Origin: Krasilnikovozyma curviuscula | Lineage: Eukaryota; Basidiomycota; Tremellomycetes; Cystofilobasidiales; Mrakiaceae | Length of the DNA stretch: 64,000 nucleotides | Direction of reading: 5' to 3' | Assembly: GCA_014825775.1 (NCBI GenBank) | Contig: MVAQ01000001.1 | Coordinates: 248,001-312,000 of the forward strand | Shown: in pieces, positions 1 through 12,464 of the stretch | How positions within the stretch are numbered: the stretch's first letter is position 1 | Layout of the letters: the number at the start of each line of letters is the position of its first letter | Position numbers and translations under genes: made by a program | The notes under the pieces: model-generated | Database searches by the model: none | The model's input: only the letters and a program-made list of their open reading frames with translations | Told to the model about the DNA's origin: nothing

Positions 1-1877
1 CTTTCACTCTGACAACAGTACCGATGATGGCAAGCAAGATGAAGTCGGACACTGCGGTGTATGTGATTTGAGTTCCGGCGGTCGAGAGGCCTTGGGAAAT
101 TCGATCCGGCACTGGTAAAGATACAGGTGTAGATGTGACTGCTTTGGTCTTCACAATTCGTTTCAAAAAGATTTTAGTCAACATATTCTTGGAGTCACAG
201 GCAAGCCAGACACATACCACATGCATCATATTTTCAATACCAAACACCAAGATCACAAATGGCAACATATACCACGGAACACCCTCGAGTTTCCAGCCAA
301 ACACAACACAGACACTTCCAGAACATACAGTTGATACAGCAAGCTGGACAACATAGGTGAAGGCGAGACCAAACCGAGAGTGAACTTGACGCAATGATGA
401 GAGCGATCGCAGGGTGAAGACCATGGCCAATGCGTAGATGAAGATGATGGGCAATGGGATGGGGAGCCTTGAGGGAAATTGCCAAGAACGGTGGGAGGAT
501 GCGGTCTGGTTCTGAGATGCCGGTTCAAGGTCGCTCCAAGGTCGATACTGGTAGGTTGCGATGACCAGTCAGCAGTTGCTAAAAAAATGAGATCAGTCAA
601 AGTTCAAAAACGCACCTCGATGGAAATCTCCTTGTCTTCGCCATCCAGCCTTCCCCATACTCTAGTCTCGTCATCAACCCAGTTTCTCCCTGCGCTTTCC
701 AACAACAACTTCCACTGGCCCTCATTCCAGTCGCCCGAAACATCGTCTGTCCCAAATATCATGTCGTACTCCTGCCACATACTGTGATGCTGTGAGAATG
801 ACAGAAGAGGGACCACCGACTGAAACGAGGGAGACAAGTGCATCCTCGCCATCAGCCGATGCAAAAATTGAGATTCGTTGCCTGAGCACGACTGGAAGTC
901 GGTGCTGTGGAGAGTCCCTTCCATCAGATTTGAGACTGTCGTCACCAAAATCCTTTCAAGCCTGACTGAACTTTCTGAGCCAAATGAAACTGCACCATTG
1001 CCGTCGATCGAAGCAGGTGTAGCTTTCCACATACTGGAGTTGCTCTCCCAGAACCCCTCTAGTATGGGTAGGTCGAAGTCGAAGGAGTCTCCTATTTTTC
1101 CAGCCTCTTCTAATAATGGAGCAAAGAGCGGTCCCAGAAGTGGTGTGTGAAGGAGTGAGGGCGCGTTTGACGAGGATGAGGCGGGAGTTGATATAGTTTG
1201 ATGGTGAATGGCCAGAGCTGGGTAGAAGAGGGTCGACATCACCAAGCAGCAGATGATCAGAACCCTAATCTGTAAACAATTACCGTAGCAAGGTCGAAGA
1301 ACATGCTTGTCAGTGATTTGAATCGTACGAGATTCTGACTGTACAGTTTCGAGGTCCTGCACCAAAGAGCTGCTTGGGCGCTTCGAAATCGCAAGGAAAG
1401 CAGGGAACTTACTTGATGCCTAGCTACGTGTTGACCGAACCATTCAAAGGCGTTCTTGAGACCCATGCTGAACTTGAACCGGCCAATTTCAGGTCGAATT
1501 GTCCTTTTATCAGTCGTCCTTCCATTGGGTATCCCAGTCGGAGAATTTGGACGACTCTTTTTCCGGGGGGACCTCCCAACCCTAATGAGTGAACTAAGAG
1601 GAGGGACCAGAGCCGATACTGAGATCCCTGGCTGCTCTGGTACGGTCGACTGCATTGCTGAGGGTGGTTTCAGACCTCTGCACTGCCGCGACCGCCCTAC
1701 TTCGAAACTTCCTGCTTGAAAGCTCGGGACTGGGCCGCTGAAGGTGATATGTATCGTCTTGAACTGAACAACTACTCGGCAGGTTTTGCGCCCATTTTTA
1801 TTCGAGAGACTCAGGGTGAATGGCAGTCGAAGGCGTGAATTCCGTGGGTTGACTCTACCCTGGGTTCTTTTTCCCAT
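1..1877 (-). CDS. SCP1: SCAP/Scp1-type sterol sensor, N-terminal half (partial at window edge)
   Basis: SREBP cleavage-activating proteins are ER membrane proteins that escort the Sre1 transcription factor and respond to sterol or oxygen limitation. Exon 1 ends with FEWFGQHVARHQ; after an intron the first membrane segment follows (IRVLIICCLVMSTLFYPALA), then a lumenal loop of about 230 residues. A second intron near 550-615 restores the frame into a sterol-sensing domain, seen as the segments YALAMVFTLRSLSSLRQVHS, ILVFGIENMMHVV and VTSTPVSLPVPDRISQGLS, which resemble the SCAP SSD more closely than Patched or HMG-CoA reductase. The C-terminal WD40 part lies beyond position 1. The start is uncertain: an ATG at 1877 opens a basic, low-complexity extension, and an in-frame ATG at 1655 gives a shorter N-terminus. 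It is divergent from the TANGO2 gene. Family assignment is strong; the start is not. Confidence 0.85.
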
Positions 1878-2059
1878 CGAAAGTCGCCCCCGTCCACAAT
1901 TTTGTTTCAAGGAAAGCTCAGACTGAAATCATCGAGGTTGGATAAGATATCGCTCTTGGTGAACCTCAGGGATCTCTGTCACATTGACATCCATCCTTCC
2001 CCCGATTTCTGAGCCCAACCCCTATTGCCCACTTCTCATCCAAACCTCAACAACATAAC

Positions 2060-3155
2060 ATGTGCATTGCTATCTGGCTGATATCAGAATCAGCTCACCC
2101 GAAGTACAAATGGTCAGTATCCTGCTAAATCTAGGTCCGTATCTCGGACAATCTGACGCGTCTAGTGTCATTTAGCATCCTTGCAGCCAACAGAGACGAG
2201 TTTCTAGCCCGTCCAACAGCCAGAGCATCTTGGAACAACTTTGAAGGTGACAAAATTCTTGCTGGGAGAGACATGGCGGCGGGCGGAGGTGGGATTTGGG
2301 TCGGGATGAGGCAGAATGGTCAGATTGGGATTCTTACAAACTTTACAGAACCAATACCTGTAAGCCTGCTCATCTAGCTTGAAATGTTGTTTTAGATTAT
2401 TAATCTTTCTGTCTTATCCAGAGCACACCTCCTCCCCATTCGCGAGGAGACTTAGCACTCAAATACCTGACGTCAAATCCCCCTCAATCACCTTCTCAAT
2501 ATATCACCTCTCTTGACCCTAAACCGCAGGAATACGCAGCATTCAACCTCCTCCTGATCGACCTTGGTGTTCCCCCTGAAGTTGCGTACTTATCTAATCG
2601 CTCAACGACCTTCGAGCCACATCTGGTTGACCAAGGCGTCGGCGGCATCAGTAATTCTTTAATAGGTGACCCGTGGCCTAAAGTTCAACGAGGAAAAGAT
2701 TGTATGCAGTCATTGTTGGAAGCAGAATCAAACACGGGCGGTGGTTGGAGCAGCGAGGATTGGATAGACAGGCTCAGTGAGATGATGAGGTTCGTCGCCG
2801 TCACTCCCATTTTTATGAAGTTTCGCTAACTATTCCTCTTTTTAAATTGGGACGCAACCCATCTCGTTGTTGCTCCAGCCAAGAACACACGATCGAAAAA
2901 CGAGAAGACTTCATCCTGTCGACGACAATCCCACCACTTCACCTGCCTTTCAAAGCATCCGGAGTCAAAGGAACTTACGAGGAAAGCTCATCTTGGTATG
3001 CGACGCGGCTTCTGACAATTATATTGGTCGATCACGATGGTAACTTCACGTTTGTCGAGAAGGATGTTTACGAGTTGAGCGAGGGTGCGAGACCCAGAAA
3101 AGGCGTAGGGTTGAGGAGTTTCCAAGGAAAACTGGATTCAAGAGGAACAGGGTAG
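2060..3155 (+). CDS. TANGO2: TANGO2 / NRDE-family protein
   Basis: Begins MCIAIWLISESAHPKYK and, after a short intron (donor 2113, exon 2 from 2176), continues CILAANRDEFLARPTA. This MC..NRDE signature defines the NRDE (TANGO2) family of Ntn-hydrolase-like proteins, linked in animals to Golgi organisation, lipid and haem handling; the biochemical activity is not settled. Acceptor choice matters: the obvious ctag at 2164 gives a stop, whereas tttag at 2175 joins the frame to the NRDE motif. Two further introns follow, near 2359-2420 and 2790-2877. The C-terminal exon carries YATRLLTIILVDHDGNFTF, like the ...TI...D..G...F.E ending of the family. Length fits the usual size of about 270-300 residues. 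Divergent from SCP1. Confidence 0.85.
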
Positions 3156-3362
3156 CTGCAGTGTTTGCTATTTTTTCCATGTTTTGACCTGTAAACCAAG
3201 CAGTTTAGGAAAACAAGCCACAATTCGCTGTCACTACGACTGAGCTGAATTTCAGCAGTTACCGAGTAAAGACAGATACAATGCTATAGAAACAGGTAAT
3301 TTTGAAGATATATAGACCAATGGGTATAATTCAAGTAGGTATAAGTAAATCAAAGGTGGCGA

Positions 3363-6310
3363 TTAGTCTGCTATTAGGTGGTCTCCTTCCTCATCCTCAT
3401 CGCCAGACGACCCCGAGCCTGAAGATAAAGATGGCAACGATCTCGGAGGTGGTAATGGAAGTTTAAAGGGAGGTGGCAAATGTCGAATCAACATGTGAGA
3501 GGACTGCGACGTCGAATCACGGTTATGGCGCAAGTTTGTAGAAGAAGCGTCGTCTAGGACTCTTTTAGGAGCAGGTGCTGGTGTTTGTTGGAGATTTGTG
3601 GCATTATTCTCGTAATCTTCATCTTCTTCTCCTCTCTTGGCACTCCTGAGTGCTCCCATTAGTCCTTTCAACTCCAAAACGACATCACCCATGCCATCGC
3701 CACTCTGCACATTCTCCTTCTGAGCGATCTTCTCCTCCCTCTCTAGTCTCGCCAATCGGATTCTCTCATCTCGTGGAAGGCTAAATCGAGATTCAAGAGG
3801 TTTGGAGTGCTTTGAGGAAGTGTCGGCAGCAAATACTTCCTCTCTTCCAGGTGGTGGGAAGAGTTCTGGCACGTCTGGTTGTTCTACTTCTTCTTGATCG
3901 TCTTCGCCAACTGCTGTTAATTGAGAGAGCATGGTTGGTTTCTCCAAAAGCTTTTGCGCAGCTTCTTCTTCTTCTGCTTCTGCCCTCTCAATGACAGTCT
4001 TGATCACATGAGCAGCACCTTCGCGCTGCAAGGGTGCCCTTCCCCTTTCCCAGGCTTTCACCATGTCAGCCAACACTTCGCGCAGCTCTTCCCAACCCTC
4101 ATCGTTAGAGACATCATCGAGAGCAGTATCAAGTTGTTTGAGGTGGTCTCGCAGCCGAGAGATATTTTCTTTCCGGTCTTCCTCTCTTGTTTTGATACCG
4201 TGAGGTGCGAATGGAGATTCGATGCTGCTTCCTCCTCCCCATTTGGAAGCGTTGAGGGCAGTAGAGATGGAGCTGTGAGAGGCTCCAAAGGCTATCGAGA
4301 TTGACTTGACTATGGCGTTGATCTGCTGCCAGTACGAAGGTGACCCTGACTTGTAAAGCGCAAGGAACCCACAGCACAGTTGACGACGGCGGAGGTGAAG
4401 AGTAAGGTAGGAAGATAAAAGCCGGGCGTGAGTCGGTCCACCTGGTTGAATAGGAGAGTCTGTGAGCGGATGAAGACTACCCTGGCGAAGCTGGACGCTA
4501 TTTGGAGTTGACATCACAGCCGGATATGAGTTCCTTGGCGGTGAGCTTCCTTCTCCCAGTGCAGCCGCAAATGTCTCGTCGATTCCAGCAACTCCAGAGT
4601 CTCTGATCTTCCCAGCATACAGTTGAGTGTCATTCTTGGTGACAGAATCACGGAATGATAGCTTGAGTTGGTCAACAGACCTCATTGAATGAGATGCTGA
4701 AGCTCTGTGATGTCGAGTAGGGTGCGAAGGTGAGTCGGGTGCGAAATATTTAAGATTCTGAAGTGACTGGCGCTTAGTTGAGAGTGGCGTGGTGGATGGG
4801 GATGGTTGGAGGGCCGAAATTAGAAGCGAAGACGAAGGGGTGGAAGGGGTTGAAAGTAGATGAAACGACTGTCGTTTGCTTAATCTGGAAGACGTCAGAG
4901 TCTCTGGAGACACAGCATGACTAGTCTCCGGAGCAAATATAGTTCGCTTGACATAAAGAGATTCAGGATCTTGAGATCGAACCGTCGATAATGGGCTGGG
5001 TTTTATCAATGTGGGAGGTGACGCTGAACCGAGTGAACCGCTTCGTTGTCGACACTTCGATTGGCGTTTGATTTTCAACGGCATATGTGTGAATGACGTC
5101 AAGTTGGGTTTGACCGGTGAACCCCGCGCAGAGATTACGGGGGCATGAGCTGACAAAGGAGGAGGGGATGGCCTACGTTCTGGGCTAGGATATCGTGTCA
5201 TTTCTTCCTCCAAAGATTGACTGGGTTGAGGTGCGAGGGTTGGAGGTATTGAGTACATTACGGAGAGTAATGAGAATTCGAATGGAGACACCAGGGGTGT
5301 GAGGGTAGTCAGACTTCGTTCCAGGACTTCCATGAGGATTGACGAGGAAGAGTCCATTGTCGTAGCGATATTCGAGCGATGAGGCGGTGAGCTAAAAGCC
5401 ACGTAGGTTGTTAGAAACTACACGTTGGCTAAGAAAGCAAATGGGCGCACAATGATTTGGACTCTTCCTCTTTTTGAATATGACTTAAAGCCTGCGCTAC
5501 TGCTTGGTCAAACTCTTCGCAACAGTCAATGAACGACCGCAGGTTCCCCAAAGCCTCCTTGTCCAAGTCCCGCAAGTCCTCCTCATCATATTGTTGAGAC
5601 TCTCCGTCAGAGTATCTGGGGGTTTGTTGGCCTAGGAGGTAGTAAGCGGAGGCTGGAAGCAATACTACTAAAAGCATGATTTTAAAGGACCAAAATACGA
5701 TGGAAGTAGACAGAACCAAAAAGAGTCCTAGCAGGACGGAGAGAAGATATCTGGATTGCGTTTGGCTTTTTGGTGGTTGAGACTCCGGTGGGTCCGGCAC
5801 TTCATCAGGGGGAGGGGGTTGGATAGACGCAGGATGCAAGCGAGGTAAACATGGTTCGAGTAGGGAGGACGAGCAAAGTGTGAACTTGAATCTCTCTGCC
5901 ATATCTTGTGAATGGTTTTTCATTGGTGGTGGGGAACTATAGTCTACACTGAGTAGCTGGCTCAACTGAAACATAATAAAAAAGAGAAGGGGACGCTCGT
6001 GGTCAGTCAGTCAGGGGTCGTCATGAGCCCATATGACAAAAGAAAGCTCACCAACTCCCAAGGCAGCCTGTTCACTGCACTCAACCAAAATCTATTCCAT
6101 CTATTTCGAGCATCCTGATTACTTTCAGATGTATCCAACAGAGAACCTGGGAGGTGAGTTCCCATCGAGATTTCTTCTGCCTCAACCTCTTCCTTTTGAC
6201 CAATTTCTGTATAGAGGGCCAGCATGAGCTCAGAGACAGAACAGAGGTAATATCATGTACTCACCAGTGAGGTATTCGTCGAGGGGGGAGCCCTCGTATA
6301 TGACAGACAT
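3363..6310 (-). CDS. Vezatin/Inp2-like myosin-binding membrane protein
   Basis: A four-exon model reads continuously: MSVIYEGSPLDEYLTE (exon 1), LPGSLLDTSESNQDARNRW..LPWEL (exon 2), then LSQLLSVDYSS.. to EEESKS (exon 3), then FSPPHRSNIATTMD to the stop. Around residues 170-220 are two adjacent hydrophobic segments (RYLLSVLLGLFLVLSTSIVF, MLLVVLLPASAYYLL). They are followed by a helix LRSFIDCCEEFDQAVAQALS and later HARLLSSYLTLHLRRRQL, the order seen in the vezatin / peroxisomal myosin-binding domain that includes yeast Inp2. Long Ser/Pro-rich and acidic disordered tracts fill the rest. Inp2 family members tether a class V myosin to peroxisomes; that role here is inferred from domain layout only. 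It lies about 500 bp downstream of VPS1 on the same strand. Confidence 0.65.
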
Positions 6311-6807
6311 CTATTTCACGGCCCAACCCAGCATGGTTGTTGGAGGTCAAGTGAGGGGGGAAATCAACAGGTGCTATGTTGGAAAAAGTTGGTATATAAA
6401 GATCTTTGCGCATGCGTGTATGAAGGATTTTGAGTATGTTGAGGTCTTTGATGGCCTTACTGGAATTGATTTACCCCCCTGATTTCACTACAGACGGATG
6501 GTTGGAACGCTAACCAGTCGCGCGCGCAAACGTGTCTTTCCCGAAAGCCCTCTCATAGTAGGTAAAAACACATTTAGCAGTAGATAACAAAGTAAAAATA
6601 AGAGTCGGGATATATGAGAGAAGGTTTGGCCCGAAGCAGACATTCTAATTTCTTTACACTTCAGTCGCCGTTCTTCAAGGTGCTAATCTCATCACTAAGT
6701 TGATTTCGTGCCAAAAAAAAAATGCCCACTCTTAGTAATGGGATTTCTACTTCGTGATGAACTTCGTTTTGGTTGTGGTTGACTTATGGTGACGGTGAGT
6801 TGTTAGT
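6311..6807. other. Intergenic, Inp2-like promoter and VPS1 3' flank
   Basis: Between the VPS1 stop and the Inp2-like start, both on the minus strand. It must hold the VPS1 3'UTR and polyadenylation site and the promoter of the Inp2-like gene. I see A-rich runs near 6711-6722 and no convincing coding exon. Confidence 0.4.
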
Positions 6808-9800
6808 TTAGACGGCAGTCACGATGTTCTCAGCCTTCTGAAGAGCATCAACCCTGTTAGGAGAATATGTGAAGGGAAAGGCGTCAGGAAAGACATCAAA
6901 ACAGGCAGGGGATGGATGACAGTCGATATCTTACATCTTGATGCACTCCTTACGCCTCTGCACAACGAAGTCACTCTCTTTGAGGAGTTCTTCCAAGACA
7001 TCAGGCTTGTACAGCTTCTCGAGTAAAACACGTTGCAAATTATCCTTAGAGTGCTGGACGAGGGTATAAGTGATGGATTTCTGCGAAGATGCATCCGACA
7101 CGTATAATCAGTAAGCGGTCCTCGTCGAACTTCAAATCAGCTTGACAGTTCGTTTAACTTACTGGAACCATGTCAATCATCTCACGCTTGACGATGTTAA
7201 AATAAGAGTGGATAAGAAGCTTGATGACCTCAGTCTCCATAGTTTCTCTGTCGCTGAGAGCAGCTTGAGGACGAATTGTTGGTGGAGGCTTGGGAGGAGA
7301 AAGAAAAATGCGTCAGTCAAATCAGTCCAAACACACTCACTTAAAGGATAAAATCCCCCAAACTCACAGTCTCCATAACAGAAGCACCCGTTCTCTTTGG
7401 CGCAGGCTGGCCTTTGATGGCGGCAGGGAAAAAAGTGCTGAAGAAACTTGGTTCTTCTTGCTTGATGGTGACTCCCAGATCCTTGTCGTTATTAACAGCG
7501 TTGGCAGCCAGCTTCTTGGGGTCGACTTTCTCGACTGGTTTGGAAGCGTTTATTCGCTCCGTCACTAGCGACATCGCCTGTAAAAAACAAAGCGCATAAG
7601 TAAACCGGACTCAACGCTTTCAAAAATAGGAATAGACTTACCCTGTGGCCACTCAAAAAGTCTGGGTGGGTGGTGTTGACATACGTTGCTTGCATAGAGA
7701 CCATGTCAGACACAAGCTTGTTAGTTGGAGTCATGCAGTCTCTGAAGAATTGGATAACGACGGCGTTGAAGCGTTCTTTGAGAGCTGGGTATCTCTTGAA
7801 TGAGTTCTGAGCATCAAAGGACGGGACCCAGGTCAGATCTTCGAGTCAGATTTGTTTATGTTTAGCCTGGCGGTGTAAGGTTTACTTACAATTTTGGCGA
7901 GAATTTGCGACAGAATTCGGATCAACTCGTCATATATCAACTGGCAACACTTCAGACTTGGTTCTTCCAATCTTCTGATTTGTTGCTTTACGATGACTTC
8001 AAACGCTGTGGAACCAACGAAGAGAGCTGGAGTAGAACCCTGGAGGACAAAAATAGAAAATTGGAAGAGTTAAAAAACACTAGATCGTGAGAACTTTACA
8101 CAAAAGCGTTAACTGACCGAGGAGTTATACAAAATTGTTCTGATATCTCCATCCTTGACTTGATCAAATGGATCTATGCTCTTGACACCATTATTGAACA
8201 ATTCGTGATACACGAACGAAATACGAGCACCACCGCTCAACTCGTTGATCTGCAAATCGTTGGTTCCACCATCGATGACCTGCCTGAACTCGTTACAGAA
8301 CTCTGTAATGACGGTCAAGACGACGTTCCCGGAAGCACCGTCACCCATGGGCCCACCGAGACTCGCTAGTTCGGTCTGGTAGCGAGTGAGTTGAGCTTGA
8401 ATACGCCCTTTGATGTCTGGAAGGGTAGCTTTGATGTGGTGCATGAGAATCTGAAGATTCACAGATCGTTTGAAGTCAGCTGGAATGTCAATGGAAAAAT
8501 GAAAAGAACTGCTGCTTACTGTGTTCAATTTCCTGGCCAAATAAGGGGTACCACAGTACTGCGCCTTGTTCTTGTAGCTAGCATGTGTTTCGAAGAAGTT
8601 TCTCTCGTTCTCTAAAGCAGCAGTGATCTTCTTAGAGGTCTCGATATCCCTCTGACCTCTGTTAACGACAGGAACGTAACCCAATCTCAAAGGAATAATT
8701 CTTCCTGCCAAGATATCGACGACATCAGTTCCAGTGTCCATAAGGTCAACTTTGGTGAGGACACCGATAGTTCTAGTTCCTTCTGGGTCGACGTGACGAG
8801 CTAACTGAAGACCGTCAGAGTTGGCCAAATCGGTGTTTGCAGCGGTGACGGCGAGGATGATGGCGTTTGGTTTCGAGATGAACTTAAGGAGCATATCACG
8901 GATCTGACGTTCGATGTCCCTTGGCTGGTCTCCAACTGGAACTTTTGTGAGACCAGGGAGATCCACCAGAGTCAATGTCAGAACATTTGGTGAATAGATT
9001 CTCAAATTGATTGGGTTCGGCGATATTCCTGATTTGAATCAGATAACACAGTATAGCACTGTCAGCAACCTGGCTTCTGAATGAACAAGCTTGTTGAAGA
9101 ACTTTGCTTACCGGCATTCTTTCCAGTAATCTTTTCAGTATCTTTGACGATTTCGTCCCTTATCTTTGCAAAGTCATAGAACTTCTCATTCGGCAGATGT
9201 AAGAATTCACCCCATTCATCAGGGTTAGTTCCTGTAAATACCAGGTATGTTAGATCGATCTGCTGAGAAGGGCATATCACAGTTCAAAACTGGTAAAGCA
9301 GCACTGACCGTCAGCACTAGGGGGAGTAGAGCTGGCTGCCGTCGCAGGCCTGTTGATCAATTGAAGAACTAAAGGCCGACGGGTAACGATACCAGTTCCT
9401 CGGGGAAGGAAATCACGTCCAACAAGATTCTGGCGGACAGGTGTTGTTGAGCAGTCAGTTAGTCTATCCTACCGCGAGGCGGAAGGGGTCATGAGAAAGA
9501 ACCTCACCTCTAGCACAGAACTCTTTCCTGAACTCTGGGAACCGATGACGGCAATCTGTGGGAGATCAATAGGGTTCTGGACTCCAATTGATGCTGTTGC
9601 GGAAAGACGGGAGAAGGTGGTCAGACTAAAAGGTCGAGATGAAGGGTCTGCAAGTCAAGCCGGCACTCACTGAACACATCTTGGAGCTATTCGATTCCAG
9701 TAAAAGCACAGCCGGACAAGTCAAGACATAGATTCAAATATTAAGAACCCGAGATAGTTGGAGTTTAGGAGGTTTGAGCGATCCATCGAAATCGGTCCAA

Positions 9801-10012
9801 GCGAGGCATCGCACAGCAGAGCGAAATGGCACGCAGAGAAGTAAAAGGGAGCAAGTAACCAGAGATAAAGCTAATCAGTACGCCATTCACAACAGATACC
9901 ATCTGAATACCATCCCATCATCCGACCCAAGCAGTTGGAGCTTGGCTTTAGCTCCGAAAGGTGGTGAACTGAAACGAACCTTGTTAATGAGAGAAATCAA
10001 CTGTTTGTCCAT
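6808..10012 (-). CDS. VPS1: Vacuolar sorting dynamin-like GTPase Vps1
   Basis: Exon 1 (9980-10012) encodes [12 protein letters not shown] 16-nt exon (9671-9686) gives LQDVF, then [18 protein letters not shown] followed by the P-loop GSQSSGKSS. The GTPase domain continues with TRRPLVLQL, the [14 protein letters not shown] motif (G3) and TKVDLMD (G4). The middle domain contains [20 protein letters not shown] and [15 protein letters not shown] and [19 protein letters not shown], which match Vps1 rather than Dnm1. A low-complexity stretch with [16 protein letters not shown] separates it from the GTPase effector domain, which ends [19 protein letters not shown]. Vps1 acts in endosome-to-vacuole traffic, vacuole fission and peroxisome division by GTP-driven membrane scission. 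The gene has many introns and no broken motif. It is divergent from the F-box gene. Confidence 0.93.
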
Positions 10013-10542
10013 CCTTTATGAATCCTCAAGCTATCTATAGGTATACCAGGCTGTTCAGTGGCAAGTGCAGAGTAGCGGTATGCTGTCTGATTGAACTTAC
10101 GGGGTGTTGGATTCGAAAAGTTATGGGAAATGTGGATCGAACTAGATGTGTGCGTTGGAAGAGAGCGCGCACTCTCGACGTCTCCGAGCAGCCACCGTCG
10201 AAATTGGGTAGGATATCCCCCAAGTAAGCAATTTTCATTAGAAAAGATCTTGAATTAGAATACGAATCTAACACTTTCAATGTTCCCTTCTCAGCTGCGT
10301 TAGCACACCGAGAAAACGCGAAACTTACGGTGTTTCGTTGGCCAATTACTGCCTAGCCTCTTCTTGTATATTTCTGGCAGCTCTGTGAGTTTATTCCAGT
10401 TCTATTCGACCCAGGAATCCGTCGTGACTCACGTTATCTTTTTATCGAGCAGTTTTCATCCTGGTGTATTCGAGCCCAGGGCTGTAAGCTTTCCGCCTCA
10501 GTGCGACTCTCCATCTGATCCAAAACATCGATACAGAGCAGC
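10013..10542. promoter_or_regulatory. Shared divergent promoter, VPS1 / FBXO9-like
   Basis: This 530-bp stretch separates the divergent ATGs of VPS1 (10012, minus) and the F-box gene (10543, plus), so both promoters and 5'UTRs must lie here. I recognise no factor-binding site with confidence and see no coding exon. Confidence 0.45.
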
Positions 10543-12181
10543 ATGTCGTCTGGGAGAAGCGAAGTGATTGTTTCCCCACCTACCAGTCCACCTGTAGGAA
10601 CGACGGAACTGGCTGATCTCGAGGCATTCAGAGAAGAATGGAGGAGGTCTCTAGCCCATGGAAATAAGCCCAGCAACCCACAACCTCAAGCTAGTACCAG
10701 CAGTAGCACGACTACGACTACCTTGAAATCCCCACCGAAAGATACCGCCCAGCTGCCGGAGGAAGAAACTCATACCCTCCTGCAAGCGCATTCGCTCAAT
10801 GGCCAGTTCACCCAAGTCGACCACAACTCTGCGCGGGCCGAGCGAGGTAGACATTCAGCACTGGAGCTCTATAATCAAGCTGTAGATGCTGAATCGTCGG
10901 GTAGACTATCCAATGCCGTCCAGCTGTAGTACGTTTGCTTGCATTTATCTTTCAGGCGCTAATTACTGACCAACGGACATGATGCCGCGTTTTTTGTCTA
11001 CAGCGCTCGGGCATTCAAGCTGGATCCGAATGTGGATAAAGCGTATGCCCATTCACAGCCTGATCCCCCGCATCATCATCACCACCATGCTCCCACCAGC
11101 TCCTCTTTGTCCTCCAAACCCGCTTCCGCAATCATCCACACCTCGACCGACATTTCCGCACAACAAGCGGCTGTAGACTCTATAGATTTCCAATTTCGGA
11201 CTCAGTTCCAACTTGCACCCGACTACAACAATACGTCCACCCTCCCGCTCGTCTTCGGTCCTCTGGAAGAACCTGTCGAAATCGAATACGACCCTTTCAC
11301 AACCTTACCACCCGAAGTAATATTTCACATATTGCCCCACTTATCTGTTCAATCGATCTTGTCACTTGCTGGAACTTGTAGAACGCTTTGGTCTCTGATC
11401 ATGAGAGGCGAAGAAAGACATTGGAGAGCCATCGTCGACCAGCTCTTTGGGGGGGATGTTGCGCGGCTCCAATTTGGTCTACCCACTGAAGATTCTGATT
11501 CAGATACCGGTCTCATCATTGACCATGAAGTGGTGCAGCAGAACTCTGATGTCGACCAAGAGGAAACGTATCTAGTCGTCGGACGCGACCGGTTCAAATC
11601 CAACTACCATCAGATGCTCCTTCACCAGCCAAGAGTCAGATTTGACGGAGTCTATATATCCGTCTGTCATTACGTCAGAGCAGGTGTCATCGAAAACGCT
11701 TGGTCATCTGCAGTCCATCTCATCACCTACCACCGAGTGAGTTGTGTTTTCATCTTGCCATCTGCAAACTATCGTATCTGACTACCTATACTTGTTTTTC
11801 TCAAAGTTCTTGCGATTTTACCCAAATGGCCGCGTGATCTCTCTCCTCACAACTCTCCATCCCTCCGTCGTCGTCCCTTCTCTAGACCACAAGCTGCGCG
11901 CCAACGGTCTGCACATCGGCTCTTGGAAACTCTTCCCTGATGAAGCTGGAAAGCAAAGCAGAATCGAGATCCAGGAGCTTGCTGATCCTGATATAAAGAC
12001 GGACTTGAGAAAATACCAGTTTGAGATGCGGCTGGCGCTGACTTGCACACACCGCGGGAAGTGGAACAAAATCGAGTTGAAGGAGTATACCTCCCTTAAT
12101 ATGACCACTTCAGAAGAGCTTGAGATTCCTCTGAAGTATCAGAAGGCATTTTATTTCTCTAAAGTTCGATCTTGGGAGTAG
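10543..12181 (+). CDS. FBXO9: FBXO9/Hrt3-type F-box protein
   Basis: Substrate adaptor for an SCF ubiquitin ligase. After a disordered Ser/Thr/Pro N-terminus comes a TPR-like segment split by an intron near 10930-11004 (SALELYNQAVDAESSGRLSN, then ARAFKLDPNVDKAYAHS). A His-run follows, then an F-box (FTTLPPEVIFHILPHLSVQS..LAGTCRTLWSL) and the FBXO9/Hrt3 C-terminal region with RVRFDGVYISVCHYVRAG, WSSAVHLITYHR and, after the last intron, FLRFYPNGRVISLLTT. The order TPR, F-box and the V(Y/F)ISVCHYVRxG block is diagnostic of this family, which in animals links nutrient and TOR signalling to protein turnover and in yeast includes Hrt3. Plus strand, followed closely by the GNAT gene. Confidence 0.88.
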
Positions 12182-12464
12182 TGGACTGTTAGATATAATT
12201 TTCGACGCGACGTATATATCACACCTAGTCTTGCCTACATGGTTTCTGTATGCGTTTAGATCGAATTTATCATTTGCATTTATTGCCGGCGAAGAGGGGC
12301 GAGAGGACAACACGTTCTTAATTGCGCCGCCATGGTAGCTTCCAGAACAACCTCAAAACAATGGGGTGCCATGCGATAACCTGCAGGTCCCAGAATTGCA
12401 CAGAACGCCCAGTGGAAACCAACAGCCACTCTTTGGATCTATAGAGTTCCATTTTGCTGTCACA

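Noticed and set aside
2165..2377. Separate small gene starting VSFSILAANRDEF
   Set aside because: It is exon 2 of the TANGO2 gene; splicing from 2112 to 2176 joins MCIAIWLISE.. to the NRDE motif.
11590..11610. tRNA B-box-like ggttcaaatcc
   Set aside because: It is inside the F-box protein coding exon, with no A box or cloverleaf around it.
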